A DNA stretch of 64,000 bases. It comes from Paraburkholderia gardini (GTDB lineage Bacteria > Pseudomonadota > Gammaproteobacteria > Burkholderiales > Burkholderiaceae). Shown here one piece after another: positions 1 through 10,329 of this stretch. How positions within the stretch are numbered: the stretch's first letter is position 1; every line of letters begins with the position of its first letter. Under the pieces are notes generated by a model. That model was given only the letters and a program-made list of their open reading frames with translations, was not told the DNA's origin and did not search any database. The position numbers were made by a program, and so were the translations under genes. The stretch lies in the NCBI RefSeq assembly GCF_907164575.1, contig NZ_CAJQYY010000010.1:122550-186549 (forward strand). Reading direction: 5' to 3'.

Positions 1-576
1 GTGCGTCAGGCCGAGCGCGGCGATCGTCAGGAACCACAGCACCATGATCGGGCCGAACAGGCGCCCGACGAGCGCGGTGCCGTGCCGCTGGATCCAGAAC
101 AGCAGAATCAGGATGACGATGGTGAGCGGCATCACAAGATGCGACAGTTTCGGCGCCGCGATCTGCAACCCTTCGACCGCGGACATCACCGAAATGGCCG
201 GCGTGATCACCGCGTCGCCGTAGAACATGCACGCGCCGAAAATGCCGAGCATCATCAGCATGCCGGCCGCCTTGCCCGATTGATCGAAGGATCTTAACGA
301 GAGCGCCATCAGGGCCAGCACACCGCCCTCGCCGTTATTGTCGGCGCGCATCACGAACAGCACGTATTTGACGCCGACGACGATCACGATCGCCCAGAAC
401 AGCAGTGAGATGACGCCAAGAATGGATGCGTCGGTGAGCGGAATCCCGTGCGACGGGGAGAACGCCTCCTTAAGCGAATACAACGGGCTCGTGCCGATGT
501 CGCCGAAGACCACACCGATCGCAGCGATAGCGAGAGAAGGCAGAGGCTGCCTGCGCCCGTGGTTGGTATTTGTCAT
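1..576 (-). CDS. kup: Kup low-affinity potassium uptake transporter, N-terminal part (cut by window edge)
   Basis: Reading the minus strand from an ATG at 576 gives 192 codons open to the window edge, so only the N-terminal part of a protein of normally about 620 residues is present. The N-terminus [20 protein letters not shown] is followed by [13 protein letters not shown] at residues 21-33, the signature of the Kup/HAK/KUP K+:H+ symporter family in the inner membrane. Further on are the hydrophobic stretch around [19 protein letters not shown], the family sequence [14 protein letters not shown], and [20 protein letters not shown]. The product imports potassium, mainly at low pH or high osmolarity. 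It lies downstream of the PRTase gene on the same strand but beyond that gene's terminator, so it is probably a separate transcript. Family assignment is firm; the C-terminal half cannot be judged. Confidence 0.95.
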   Translation of the reverse strand, partial: MTNTNHGRRQPLPSLAIAAIGVVFGDIGTSPLYSLKEAFSPSHGIPLTDASILGVISLLFWAIVIVVGVKYVLFVMRADNNGEGGVLALMALSLRSFDQSGKAAGMLMMLGIFGACMFYGDAVITPAISVMSAVEGLQIAAPKLSHLVMPLTIVILILLFWIQRHGTALVGRLFGPIMVLWFLTIAALGLTH

Positions 577-814
577 AAACGCGGAAAATCCGTTCCTGAT
601 CGGAAAAGCGAGCGCTATTCTAAACTGGCCGTCGTAACCGACCGGCCGGCATGTTGCGGATACACCACGAGGACCGTCCGCGCAGTGTAGCATCGCCCTA
701 AAGGCGCGTCTGTCCTCGCTGAAACACTTTCCGGCGCGTGCCGTGAACGACCGGCTGCGCCATCGGAGCGCCCCGAGCAACCGCAGCCCCTGGCCGCTCG
801 TTCAGTGGGCGCGT
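577..814. other. Intergenic region upstream of kup
   Basis: About 240 bases between the kup start and the PRTase terminator. On the minus strand a TAGAAT hexamer near 612-617 could be a kup -10 box, but no convincing -35 partner is visible. Short open frames here lack ribosome-binding sites and recognisable products. I see no RNA gene. Confidence 0.4.
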
Positions 815-850
815 CAAAAAAAACGGAGCCCTCGCAGGCTCCGTTTCTAT
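815..850 (-). terminator. Rho-independent terminator of the purA-PRTase operon
   Basis: Arms ACGGAGCC (823-830) and GGCTCCGT (837-844) form an 8-bp stem with a 6-base loop. On the minus strand the stem is followed by a run of eight T (816-823 read as A on the plus strand). It lies 35 bases after the PRTase stop codon. Confidence 0.9.
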
Positions 851-884
851 GCGACACACCATGTCGTGATCGCCTGCACTGTCA

Positions 885-1472
885 TCACGCCTTCAACACG
901 GTGTCCTGTGCGGTTCCGCGCTTGATCCACGCGCCGAGATTATGCGGACGAACCGTGTCCCATTCCTCAAACGGCTGATGGATCCACGGATTCGTAGGCA
1001 GATACTGCACGTGATAATCGGGTGTCACCTTCGAACAGCCCTTGTACCACAGCACGGCCGAACGCACCGCCGTGATGGCCGGATAACGCTCCTTCAGATG
1101 CTGCTGCACGCGCGCCAGCGTCACACCGGAATCGACCAGATCGTCGACGAGCAGCACATTGCCCGACAGTTCGCCGCGCGTCATCGTGATGTACTGCGCG
1201 ATGTCGAGTTCGCCCTGCTCGGTACCGGCTGCCTCGCGATACGAACTCGTGGCGAGAATGGCCAGCGGCAGGTCGTAAATACGCGACAGCTGGTCGCCGA
1301 CGCGCAGACCGCCGCGCGCGAGGCACAGGATCTTGTCGAACTTCCAGCCGGACTCATGTACGGCGAGCGCCAGCAATTCGATCAGACGGTGATACTCGTC
1401 CCAGCCGACCCAAAGATTCTTTTCATCGTTGCGAGGATCTTTCATCGCAATCATGGGCACACCCTGCGTCAT
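885..1472 (-). CDS. Phosphoribosyltransferase domain protein (purine PRTase-like)
   Basis: 195 residues. The type I PRTase PRPP-binding loop VLLVDDLVDSGVT lies at residues 106-118, preceded by an ILCLARGGLRVG segment (48-59) typical of the xanthine/hypoxanthine-guanine group. It probably transfers phosphoribose to a purine base in the cytosol (purine salvage); the base specificity cannot be read from the sequence. The gene starts 3 bases after the purA stop, so the two are almost certainly cotranscribed, which fits a purine role. An internal ATG at 1445 (MKDPRNDEKN) is an alternative start and would remove nine residues. A terminator follows at 815-850. Confidence 0.88.
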   Translation of the reverse strand: MTQGVPMIAMKDPRNDEKNLWVGWDEYHRLIELLALAVHESGWKFDKILCLARGGLRVGDQLSRIYDLPLAILATSSYREAAGTEQGELDIAQYITMTRGELSGNVLLVDDLVDSGVTLARVQQHLKERYPAITAVRSAVLWYKGCSKVTPDYHVQYLPTNPWIHQPFEEWDTVRPHNLGAWIKRGTAQDTVLKA

Positions 1473-1475
1473 GAC

Positions 1476-2852
<1,377 letters not shown>

Positions 2853-2968
2853 CTACCGATATTCGCGGAAGGTTCCGGATTTTTTCCGTTTCCACTCAAC
2901 GGCATGGCCGTTATTCCGGGTATTTTGAAGTAGACGCGGCGGCTCGCCGCGCCCGGCTTTTCCGGCGC

Positions 2969-4120
2969 TCAGGAGCGTACTTCCACGACCCACGCGCCGT
3001 TGCGTTCGACCAGTACGCGGTCACATGCGAATTCATCGAGATCGTGATCGTGGCCCGGCAATGCCTGGATCACCACTTCACCGGCGTCGCGCAGTGCGGC
3101 GACACTCGCACGCAGCGCGTCGTCGTGTTGCCACGGCGCGAGGATCGCGCTGCTGCGCGCCTCGACCGGCGAAATCCGCGCCACTTCACGCAGATCGAGC
3201 GAGAAGCCGGTTGCGGGCCGCGCCCGACCGTACGCTTCGCCGACCTTGTCGTAACGTCCGCCGCGCGCCACCGCGTTCGGTACGCCGTCGACGTACGCCG
3301 AGAACATCACGCCGCTGTGGTACGCATAGCCGCGCAGGTCGGCCAGATCGATCATCACTTCGGCGCCGTCCACCTGCGCCGCGAGGAACGCGAGGTCATC
3401 GAGCGCACGCGCGATTTCCGGTGTGGCCGGCAGGCACGCGCGGGCTTCGGTGAGCACCGAGGCGTCGCCGTAGAGCGTCGGCAGGACGCGTAGCGCATCG
3501 CGTGTCGCGGGCGTCAGGTCCGCGCTCAGTTCGTCCAGACGCGGCACGTCCTTGCCGGCGAGCGCGTCGTAGAGCGCTTCGCCCAGCGCGACGGCTTTCG
3601 GTTCATTCGCGATCAGCGCGGAGAGCACACCCGCATGGCACAGGTCGAGCCGCACTTTGGCGAGACCCGCAAGGCGCAGCGCGTCGAGCATCAGTTGCTG
3701 GATTTCGAGGTCGGCTTCGAGGCCTGCATGCCCGTAGATTTCGGCGCCGATCTGGATCTGTTCACGCGTTGCGTGGAGGCCGCGCGGACGCGTATGTAGC
3801 ACATTGCCCGCATAACACAGGCGCGTCACGCCCTGACGGTTCAGCAGGTGGGCATCGATACGCGCGACCTGCGGCGTGATGTCCGCGCGCAGGCCGAGCG
3901 TGCGGCCCGACATCTGGTCGACGAGCTTGAACGTGCGCAGGTTCAGGTCGCCGCCGCCGCTCGTCAGCAGCGACTCGAGATATTCGAGCATCGGCGGCAT
4001 GACCATTTCGTAGCCATAGGCGCGGAAACGGTCCAGCAAACGGCGACGCAACTCTTCGATCTTGCGGGCCTCCGACGGCAGCACGTCGGCAATATTCTCG
4101 GGAAGTAACCAGGTCGACAT
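2969..4120 (-). CDS. hisZ: ATP phosphoribosyltransferase regulatory subunit
   Basis: 383 residues. A histidyl-tRNA-synthetase-like paralogue that lacks aminoacylation activity and forms a hetero-octamer with the short catalytic HisG, the first enzyme of histidine synthesis. Visible marks: N-terminal [22 protein letters not shown], class II synthetase motif 2-like [14 protein letters not shown], and a histidyl-synthetase-like [13 protein letters not shown] near the C-terminus. It is much shorter than the true HisS at 12241-13590 and lacks the anticodon-binding domain, which separates the two. It sits downstream of hflC/DUF2065 and upstream of purA on the same strand, the usual beta-proteobacterial order. 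Confidence 0.96.
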   Translation of the reverse strand: MSTWLLPENIADVLPSEARKIEELRRRLLDRFRAYGYEMVMPPMLEYLESLLTSGGGDLNLRTFKLVDQMSGRTLGLRADITPQVARIDAHLLNRQGVTRLCYAGNVLHTRPRGLHATREQIQIGAEIYGHAGLEADLEIQQLMLDALRLAGLAKVRLDLCHAGVLSALIANEPKAVALGEALYDALAGKDVPRLDELSADLTPATRDALRVLPTLYGDASVLTEARACLPATPEIARALDDLAFLAAQVDGAEVMIDLADLRGYAYHSGVMFSAYVDGVPNAVARGGRYDKVGEAYGRARPATGFSLDLREVARISPVEARSSAILAPWQHDDALRASVAALRDAGEVVIQALPGHDHDLDEFACDRVLVERNGAWVVEVRS

Positions 4121-4302
4121 CGATACAGTCCTACGACGTTGAACACGGACGCGCGGGCGCGCCGGTATATGACGGGTGAATGGCGAAAAATACGTCCGGT
4201 CCGGCGTGAGCGCCGCGGCGGGCGGGTCATGGCGCGGGGTTTCGTTCCCTGCTCGCGTTCGCGCCGCGCCCGGCAGGCGAACCGGCTTCGCTCACGATGC
4301 GC

Positions 4303-4494
4303 TCATGTCGCGATCAGCAGCAAAACCAGCCCGAGCACCATCACGATCAGGCCACCGATGCGCACCTGATGCACGGGCCGCTCCGCAATTCTACGAAACG
4401 TGTCACGCCAGGCGCTCGGGAACACAAAGGGGAACATCCCCTCGATGATCAGCATCAGGGCGATCGCGAGCAATAACGAGCCGGCTATATCCAT
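4303..4494 (-). CDS. DUF2065 small inner-membrane protein (YjeT family)
   Basis: 63 residues from the ATG at 4494 (MDIAGSLLLA). A longer reading from 4518 adds eight residues unlike the family. Two hydrophobic segments, about residues 5-23 and 43-61, flank a short basic loop containing FPSAWRDTFRRIAE. This is the pattern of the YjeT/DUF2065 family, which is regularly found next to hflK-hflC; its function is unknown. It lies 46 bases after the hflC stop and before hisZ, probably in the same transcript. Confidence 0.85.
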   Translation of the reverse strand: MDIAGSLLLAIALMLIIEGMFPFVFPSAWRDTFRRIAERPVHQVRIGGLIVMVLGLVLLLIAT

Positions 4495-4540
4495 TCGAAT
4501 GACGGCGCCGCGCTGCACAAGGCGCGCAACGCTCCGATAA

Positions 4541-5449
4541 TCAATGTTTGCGGGCGGGCGCAGCAGCGGCGGCGTCCGGCGACGTGCCGCCTGTCGGGCT
4601 GCGCATGAAGCGGAAGAACTCGCTGCCTGAATCGACCACGATCACGTCGTTCGGCTTGAAGCTGTTCCGGTACGCCTGCATGCTCTGGTAAAACTCATAG
4701 AACTGCGGGTCGCGGCCAAAGGCTTCAGCAGCGATCGACGCCGCGTTGCCATCACCCTCGCCCTTGATCTTCTGCGCATCCCGGTAAGCGTCCGCGACGA
4801 TGCTCTGTTGCTGCAAGCCCGCATCCGCCCGGATCTTGTCGGCTTCGGTCGCACCCTGCGCGCGCACATCGCTCGCGGCCTGCTCGCGCGCCGCAGCCAT
4901 GCGCTTGTAGACGGAGTCGGTCATGGCTGCCGGGAAATCGATACGCGTCAGTTGCACGTCGATCACCTCGATGCCAAGCGGCGCCGTGGCCTTCTGCATC
5001 GCCACACGCGCCTCGCTTGCGATGTCCTGCTGTTTTGCCAGCGCATCGGCGAGCGTAATCTTTGCGAAGACGTCGCCGAGCGCGTCGCGCGACATCGTCG
5101 CGAGACGTTCAGGCAACGCCTGCGCATCACCCTTCGTATCCGCGAAGAGCTTCAGCGGATCGGTCACGCGATAGTGGATCACGGGGTTCACGAGGATATC
5201 GATCCTGTCGGACGTGACGTAGCGATCAGCGTCCGGCGCATCGACGGACTGGATGCGCGTATCGACGAGCGTCGCGGTCTGCAGCGGCGGCGGCAATTTC
5301 ACATGCAGGCCCGGGCCGACGAGCGTGGGCGTCGTGTCGCCTCGGCCCGACACGACAGCCATATGACGCTGGTCGACCACATAGACCATCGACGACGCGG
5401 CAAACAGCACGATCACAACAGCAATGACGAGCGCAATGATTCGGTTCAT
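4541..5449 (-). CDS. hflC: HflC, modulator of FtsH protease (SPFH family)
   Basis: 302 residues. An N-terminal hydrophobic anchor (about residues 4-24, IIALVIAVVIVLFAASSMVY) is followed by an SPFH/band-7 domain exposed to the periplasm, beginning VDQRHMAVVSGRGD. The helical region rich in Ala, Glu and Arg (AAREQAASDVRAQGATEADK) is characteristic. HflC assembles with HflK into a large cage around the FtsH protease and modulates turnover of membrane proteins. It starts 11 bases after the hflK stop codon, so the pair is cotranscribed. A short Ala/Pro-rich tail ends the protein. Confidence 0.96.
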   Translation of the reverse strand: MNRIIALVIAVVIVLFAASSMVYVVDQRHMAVVSGRGDTTPTLVGPGLHVKLPPPLQTATLVDTRIQSVDAPDADRYVTSDRIDILVNPVIHYRVTDPLKLFADTKGDAQALPERLATMSRDALGDVFAKITLADALAKQQDIASEARVAMQKATAPLGIEVIDVQLTRIDFPAAMTDSVYKRMAAAREQAASDVRAQGATEADKIRADAGLQQQSIVADAYRDAQKIKGEGDGNAASIAAEAFGRDPQFYEFYQSMQAYRNSFKPNDVIVVDSGSEFFRFMRSPTGGTSPDAAAAAPARKH

Positions 5450-5460
5450 GTTCGCGCTCC

Positions 5461-6795
5461 TTATTGCAGTTCTTCGTCGCGACCGCGACTACGGAACGAA
5501 TCGCGCGAACGGAATGCGTCGCTGGCAGCGGCCGCCTGGCTTGCGCCACTGGCCGGTACAGCCGCCGCGCCCGAGGCAGGCTGCGACGCGGTTGTAGCCG
5601 CGGCGGTGCTCGCACCCTGCGGCGTTGCCGCGGGCACACCCGAACCCGCCTGCGCGCCGCTCGCGGTGTCGACAGCCCGTTGACGGGTCTGTTCGACGAG
5701 CTTGTCGAGCGGCAGGTACAGCACGTTGTTCGAAGACTTGCTGTCGACAAACACCTTCGTCGTATTCGAATAGATGTGCTGCATGGTTTCCAGGTACATG
5801 CGCTCGCGGATCACGGCGGGCGCCTTCGAGTATTGGGCATAGACCTGGCTGAAGCGTTCGGCATCGCCTTGCGCCTGAGCCACGACGCGGTCGCTGTACG
5901 CATGTGCATCGTCGATCATGCGGGCGGCATCGGCCTGCGCACGCGGCAACAGTCCGTTCGCATAAGCCTGTGCGTCGGCCCTCGCACGCTCGCTATCCTG
6001 CCGTGCCTTCGCGGCATCGTCGAAGGCGGACTGGACCTGCTCGGGCGGCGTCACACCCTGAATCGTCACACCGGTGACGGCAAGACCCGTGTGGAATTCG
6101 TCGAGCGAACGCTGGATCGAATCGACGAGTTGCAGACGGATTGCTTCGCGGTCCTGATCGAGGACGCTGTCCGTACCGCGGGCACCCACGATTTCACGTA
6201 TCGCGGCCTGCGCGGTCTGCGTCACGGTCTGATCGGGATCCACGCTGCGGAACAGGTAATCGGTCGGTTTGCGGATCTGGTATTGCACCGAGAAATGCAC
6301 GTCGACGATATCGCCGTCGTGCGTCAGCATCGATGCGTCTTTCACATTGGGCGTGCGCACGACGTTATTACGGCCGATTTCGACCGAGCGCACCTGCCCG
6401 ACATTGACCATCTGGTGCGATTCGAACGGATACGGCAGACGCCAGTGGATGCCCTGACCTGCCGTCAAACGGTATTGACCGAACTGCGACACAACGGCGA
6501 CCTGGCCATCCTGCACGACGAACACGCCGCTACCCAGCCAGATCGCGATGAACACGCCGATGACAATGCCCACGCCAATGCGCGTGCCGCGGCCATTGTC
6601 GGGCCGGCGCTCGCCATTGCCTGAGCCGTTGCCCTTGCGGCCGAACACGCGCGACAGGCGCCGGTTGAAATCACGCCACATCTCGTCGAGATCAGGCGGG
6701 CTTTCGCCATTCTTGCCGTTTTGCGGACGCTTGGGATCGTTCGGACGCTGCTTGTCGCCATTGCCTTCGCCCCGGCCCCAGCGCGGATCGTTCAT
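5461..6795 (-). CDS. hflK: HflK, modulator of FtsH protease (SPFH family)
   Basis: 444 residues from the ATG at 6795 (MNDPRWGRGEGNG). An in-frame start at 6849 would add 18 residues and neither start has a clear Shine-Dalgarno sequence, so the start is uncertain. The N-terminus is Gly/Asn/Arg-rich and cytoplasmic. One transmembrane helix lies at about residues 73-94 (IGVGIVIGVFIAIWLG), followed by an SPFH domain (VQDGQVAVVSQFGQYRLT) and a long helical stretch. The C-terminus is a low-complexity Ala/Ser/Gln tail ending in FRSRDSFRSRGRDEELQ. It partners HflC, encoded 11 bases downstream, around FtsH. Confidence 0.95.
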   Translation of the reverse strand: MNDPRWGRGEGNGDKQRPNDPKRPQNGKNGESPPDLDEMWRDFNRRLSRVFGRKGNGSGNGERRPDNGRGTRIGVGIVIGVFIAIWLGSGVFVVQDGQVAVVSQFGQYRLTAGQGIHWRLPYPFESHQMVNVGQVRSVEIGRNNVVRTPNVKDASMLTHDGDIVDVHFSVQYQIRKPTDYLFRSVDPDQTVTQTAQAAIREIVGARGTDSVLDQDREAIRLQLVDSIQRSLDEFHTGLAVTGVTIQGVTPPEQVQSAFDDAAKARQDSERARADAQAYANGLLPRAQADAARMIDDAHAYSDRVVAQAQGDAERFSQVYAQYSKAPAVIRERMYLETMQHIYSNTTKVFVDSKSSNNVLYLPLDKLVEQTRQRAVDTASGAQAGSGVPAATPQGASTAAATTASQPASGAAAVPASGASQAAAASDAFRSRDSFRSRGRDEELQ

Positions 6796-6898
6796 CGAGA
6801 AAATGGCGCGCACGCGCAACCATGTACTCCGCTCGTTGTAATCGTTCACCTGTGTTCGTTCACCAGAGTAGACAGCCGGTCAATGCAATTGGAACGGG

Positions 6899-8086
6899 TC
6901 AGTGCCCGAGTTCTGGGACCTTGCGGTCGTCGGTTGGTGCCGCCGGCCGGTCTTCTTCCGGCAATGGAGGCACTCGGTCGGAAAGATACTCGGCGGTCGC
7001 GATTTCGGCGATAGCGGCGCGCAGTGTGTCCAGCCCCTGCCCCGTGCGCGCGCTCAAAAAGACGCGCGAAATATTACCATACTCATCCCGCTCAACCGTG
7101 TCGCCGCGGGCCGCCAGCTCAGGCACGGCGTCGATCTTGTTGAAGACCAGCACCTGCCGGATCGCGTCCGCGCCGATTTCGTGCAGCACGATGTTCACCT
7201 GGTCGATCTGGTCGAGCCGCACGGCGCTCGATGCATCGACGACATGCAGCAGCAGATCGGCGTGAACGGTTTCCTCGAGCGTTGCGCGGAAAGCGGCCAC
7301 CAGCTGGTGAGGCAGCTCGCGGATAAAACCCACCGTATCGGACACCACCACCTGGCCGACTTCGTCACCGAGATACACCCGGCGCGACGTGGTATCGAGT
7401 GTGGCGAACAGCTGGTCGGCCGCGTAGGCCTGCGCCTTGGTCAGTGCGTTGAAGAGCGTGGACTTGCCCGCGTTCGTATAGCCCACGAGCGACACCGACA
7501 TCGTGCGATTGCGCTCGCGCTGCCGACGCTGCGTGCCATGCTGGCGGCGCAGTTTCTCGAGCCGCGACTTGAGCGCCTTGATGCGCTCGCCGATCAGGCG
7601 ACGGTCGGTTTCGAGCTGCGTTTCACCCGGACCGCGCAGGCCGATACCGCCCTTCTGGCGTTCGAGATGGGTCCATGCGCGGATCAGCCGCGTGGCGAGA
7701 TACTGCAGCTGCGCGAGCTCGACCTGCAGCTTGCCTTCGTGGCTGCGGGCGCGTTGCGCGAAGATGTCGAGAATCAGGCTCGTCCGGTCGATCACGCGTC
7801 TGTTAAGCGCCTGCTCCAGATTGCGCTGCTGCGCGGGGGCCAGTGCGTGATTGAAGATGACGATTTCGATGTCGTTCGCCTCACACGCAAGACGCAGTTC
7901 CTCGGCCTTGCCGCTGCCGACGAACATCTTCGCGTCAGGAGCGGACCGGCGTCCGGTGAGGGTGACTACAGGATTCGCACCCGCGCTTTGCGCGAGCAGA
8001 CTGAGTTCTTCGAGACTGGCTTCGAAATCGATCTTTCCGAAGTCGATACCGACAAGCGCTGCGTTGGTCAAATTGGAGGGTATCAA
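6899..8086 (-). CDS. hflX: GTPase HflX (ribosome-associated, splits stalled ribosomes)
   Basis: 395 residues from a TTG codon at 8086; an in-frame TTG at 8071 giving (M)TNAALVGIDFG is equally plausible, and neither has a strong ribosome-binding site. The N-terminal HflX domain contains GSGKAEELRLACEANDIEIV, then a helical linker with the conserved GPGETQLETDRR. The G domain follows with G1 GYTNAGKSTLFN, G3 DTVGFIRELPH and NKID. HflX binds the 50S subunit and rescues ribosomes during stress. It follows hfq by about 58 bases, with a nested hairpin between them, and precedes hflK-hflC. Confidence 0.96.
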   Translation of the reverse strand: MIPSNLTNAALVGIDFGKIDFEASLEELSLLAQSAGANPVVTLTGRRSAPDAKMFVGSGKAEELRLACEANDIEIVIFNHALAPAQQRNLEQALNRRVIDRTSLILDIFAQRARSHEGKLQVELAQLQYLATRLIRAWTHLERQKGGIGLRGPGETQLETDRRLIGERIKALKSRLEKLRRQHGTQRRQRERNRTMSVSLVGYTNAGKSTLFNALTKAQAYAADQLFATLDTTSRRVYLGDEVGQVVVSDTVGFIRELPHQLVAAFRATLEETVHADLLLHVVDASSAVRLDQIDQVNIVLHEIGADAIRQVLVFNKIDAVPELAARGDTVERDEYGNISRVFLSARTGQGLDTLRAAIAEIATAEYLSDRVPPLPEEDRPAAPTDDRKVPELGH

Positions 8087-8092
8087 AATGAA

Positions 8093-8135
8093 GCGGCCGG
8101 GAGAGATCGCCGACAGGCGATGCCATGCCGGCCGC
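8093..8135 (-). other. Nested hairpin between hfq and hflX
   Basis: Outer arms GCGGCCGG (8093-8100) and CCGGCCGC (8128-8135) enclose inner arms ATCGCC (8106-8111) and GGCGAT (8116-8121). On the minus strand it lies between the hfq stop and the hflX start and is followed by a weakly T-rich stretch (TTCATTTTG). It could be a partial terminator or a processing/attenuation element. The structure is seen in the sequence; the role is inferred. Confidence 0.55.
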
Positions 8136-8144
8136 GACGAGGGA

Positions 8145-8381
8145 TTAGGACTGTTCAGAATCCGGGTGGAAATTCACCGGACGGGCCGGCACGACTGTCG
8201 AGATTGCGTGCTTGTAGACCATCTGGGTAACCGTATTTCGGAGCAACACGACGTACTGGTCGAACGATTCGATGTTCCCTTGAAGCTTGATGCCGTTGAC
8301 CAGATAGATCGAGACCGGCACGTGCTCTTTGCGCAGTGCGTTCAAAAACGGGTCTTGTAACAATTGCCCTTTGTTGCTCAT
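8145..8381 (-). CDS. hfq: RNA chaperone Hfq
   Basis: 78 residues from the ATG at 8381; upstream on the minus strand GGAG is placed about 7 bases before it, which decides against the longer frame from 8447. A hexameric Sm-like protein that pairs small RNAs with mRNAs and affects mRNA stability and translation. The Sm1 fold includes Q8, D10 and the [15 protein letters not shown] strand region. The Sm2 motif YKHAIST lies at 56-62 (the proximal-face YKH). The C-terminal tail is very short ([12 protein letters not shown]), as usual in Burkholderia. It sits between der and hflX, its standard context. Confidence 0.98.
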   Translation of the reverse strand: MSNKGQLLQDPFLNALRKEHVPVSIYLVNGIKLQGNIESFDQYVVLLRNTVTQMVYKHAISTVVPARPVNFHPDSEQS

Positions 8382-8404
8382 AGCAAACTCCGTATTTTTT
8401 TGCA

Positions 8405-8460
8405 GGTTGACTAAATTGACGGTGAAGAAAAAGAAATTCGCCGTCAACCGCTACACTATA
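8405..8460 (-). promoter_or_regulatory. hfq leader: putative -10 box and overlapping inverted repeats
   Basis: On the minus strand a TATAGT hexamer (8455-8460) could be the hfq -10 box; no good -35 is visible. Just downstream are two competing stems that share an arm. GGTTGAC (8443-8449 read on minus) can pair with GTCAACC (8405-8411). TTGACGG (8441-8447) can pair with CCGTCAA (8416-8422). A pyrimidine-rich tract (TTTCTTTTTCTTC) lies in the loop. This is suggestive of a regulated 5' leader, unproven. Confidence 0.45.
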
Positions 8461-8531
8461 GCCGATTTTTGTTTTTGCGCGAGTAGCCTGACCATCCGGC
8501 CAAACCCAGCACACACGCGGGTTTCAGCGTT

Positions 8532-9869
8532 TCAGCCTTTGTCCGCGTAAGGGTTCGTCGACGAACGGAACTCTATGCGCAATGGAGTCCCGGTCAGCCC
8601 AAAAGTTTCCCGGAAGCGGTTTTCGAGGTAGCGCTTATAGGTTTCGGTAATCGCGTCGAGCGCGTTGCCATGAATCACGATGATCGGCGGGTTTTGTCCA
8701 CCCTGGTGCGCGTAGCGCAACTTCGGACGCACCGGTCCACGACGTCGCGGCTGCTGGAACTCGACCGCATCGATCAGCGCGCGGGTCAGCTTCGGCGTCG
8801 GCAGCTTTGCCATGGCGGCGGCGTACGCATCGTCGACCGATCGCATCAGCTGGCCGATACCCGTTTTTTCCGCCGCCGAAATAAAGTGAAATTTGGCGAA
8901 GTCGAGAAATTTTAGCTTGCGCTCCAGATCCGCTTTCGTGCGCTCGCGCACGTGCGAATCGAGACCATCCCATTTGTTCACGCCGACCACCAGCGCGCGC
9001 CCCTGCTCGACGACGAAACCGGCGATGTGCGCGTCCTGCTCCGAAATATCCTGGCGCGCGTCGAGCAGCAGGATCACGACGTTCGCGTCCGAGATCGACT
9101 GCAACGTCTTCACCACCGAGAATTTCTCGATCGCCTCGAACACCTTGCCGCGCCGACGCAGACCTGCCGTGTCGATCAGCGTGTAGTTTTTGCCCTGGCG
9201 CTCGAAGTCGACGTAGATCGAATCGCGTGTGGTGCCGGGCATGTCGAACGCGATCACGCGATCTTCGCCGACCAGCGTATTGATGAGCGTCGACTTGCCC
9301 ACATTCGGGCGTCCGACGATCGCGATCTTGATGCCGCGCGCGTCCTTGTCTTCGTCTTCCTCTTCCGGATGGCCCGCGTACGCGACGCCGAGCGCCTCGT
9401 TGATCATTTCCGTCACGCCGTCGCCGTGCGCCGCGGAAATCGCGCGCGGGTCGCCGAGACCGAGTTCGTAGAAGTCGGCGGCCACCGCGCTGTACTTCAT
9501 GCCTTCAGCCTTGTTGACGACGAGGAAAACCGGCCGGCCGGTCTTGCGCAGGTAGTCGGAGATCGATTTGTCCTGCGGCGCGAGGCCATTGCGGCCGTCG
9601 ACGATAAACACGACGACGTCCGACTCCTCCACCGCCTGGCGCGTCTGGCGCGCCATTTCGTGCAGGATGCCGTCTTTCGCGACCGGCTCGAAACCGCCCG
9701 TATCGACGACCAGATAGGGCCGTTCGCCCGTCCGTCCTTCGCCATAGTGACGGTCACGCGTCAACCCCGGCAAATCGGCGACGAGCGCATCACGCGAACG
9801 CGTGAGACGGTTGAACAGCGTGGATTTCCCCACATTGGGGCGCCCAACGAGGGCAATAACGGGTTTCAT
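8532..9869 (-). CDS. der: GTPase Der (EngA), 50S ribosome assembly
   Basis: 445 residues from the ATG at 9869 ([17 protein letters not shown]); the 30-residue upstream extension of the open frame does not look like the family. It has two tandem G domains, each with its own G1 motif GRPNVGKST (residues 8-16, and again at the start of domain 2 after an acidic EEEDEDKD linker). G3 motifs are DTGGF and DTAGL, and NKAEG and NKWDG act as base-recognition motifs. A C-terminal KH-like domain includes [19 protein letters not shown]. Essential for maturation of the large ribosomal subunit. It lies downstream of bamB, the normal order, here after an unusually long 460-base gap. Confidence 0.98.
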   Translation of the reverse strand: MKPVIALVGRPNVGKSTLFNRLTRSRDALVADLPGLTRDRHYGEGRTGERPYLVVDTGGFEPVAKDGILHEMARQTRQAVEESDVVVFIVDGRNGLAPQDKSISDYLRKTGRPVFLVVNKAEGMKYSAVAADFYELGLGDPRAISAAHGDGVTEMINEALGVAYAGHPEEEDEDKDARGIKIAIVGRPNVGKSTLINTLVGEDRVIAFDMPGTTRDSIYVDFERQGKNYTLIDTAGLRRRGKVFEAIEKFSVVKTLQSISDANVVILLLDARQDISEQDAHIAGFVVEQGRALVVGVNKWDGLDSHVRERTKADLERKLKFLDFAKFHFISAAEKTGIGQLMRSVDDAYAAAMAKLPTPKLTRALIDAVEFQQPRRRGPVRPKLRYAHQGGQNPPIIVIHGNALDAITETYKRYLENRFRETFGLTGTPLRIEFRSSTNPYADKG

Positions 9870-10329
9870 CAGATGTTGTTCACAGTGAAACGCAAGGTCG
9901 AGAGACTCGACGGGCCGTGCGGCGATGCCACATGACTGCCTGTTGGCTGCGTTTGACAAAAATTATCACGAAATCGGTCACACCCGGGATGCGAACCATC
10001 GCTGCATCTCCCGGCCGACGAGGAACTGGCTGGCTGGCGCGACCTTCATACGATGCGCAGAAACTGCGTGCGACATGCGTGAGGCGTTGAGCGTCTGCAG
10101 ATCCAGCGTTGCGGACGGCGCTTGAACCGGGCGTCGCATTTCGCGACCGGCGCGCACCCACCACGCCACCCAGGTACCACTTTTTACCGGGCCGCCGGAC
10201 CAGCCGGGCTGGCAGCCTGTATCTCCATTTCCCACATGGGCGCGGCGCAGCTGATGCTACGCCAGAAATACGTGCGGCCGGCAAAGCCGGCCAGCACGTC
10301 GATCGGATCGAACGAAGCTGTGCGCGCGA
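9870..10329. other. 460-base gap between bamB and der
   Basis: No frame here shows both a ribosome-binding site and a recognisable product. A hairpin (GTGC-GGCCGGC / GCCGGCC-AGCAC, 10272-10299, one bulge) lies 31 bases after the bamB stop on the minus strand and is followed by a short ATTTCTG stretch, so it may be a weak bamB terminator. The rest has no repeat or tRNA-like fold that I can see. Where bamB and der are adjacent in relatives the gap is usually much shorter (recalled). Confidence 0.4.

Noticed and set aside
2969..4120. A second histidyl-tRNA synthetase
   Set aside because: The length and lack of the anticodon-binding domain fit HisZ; the true HisS is at 12241-13590.
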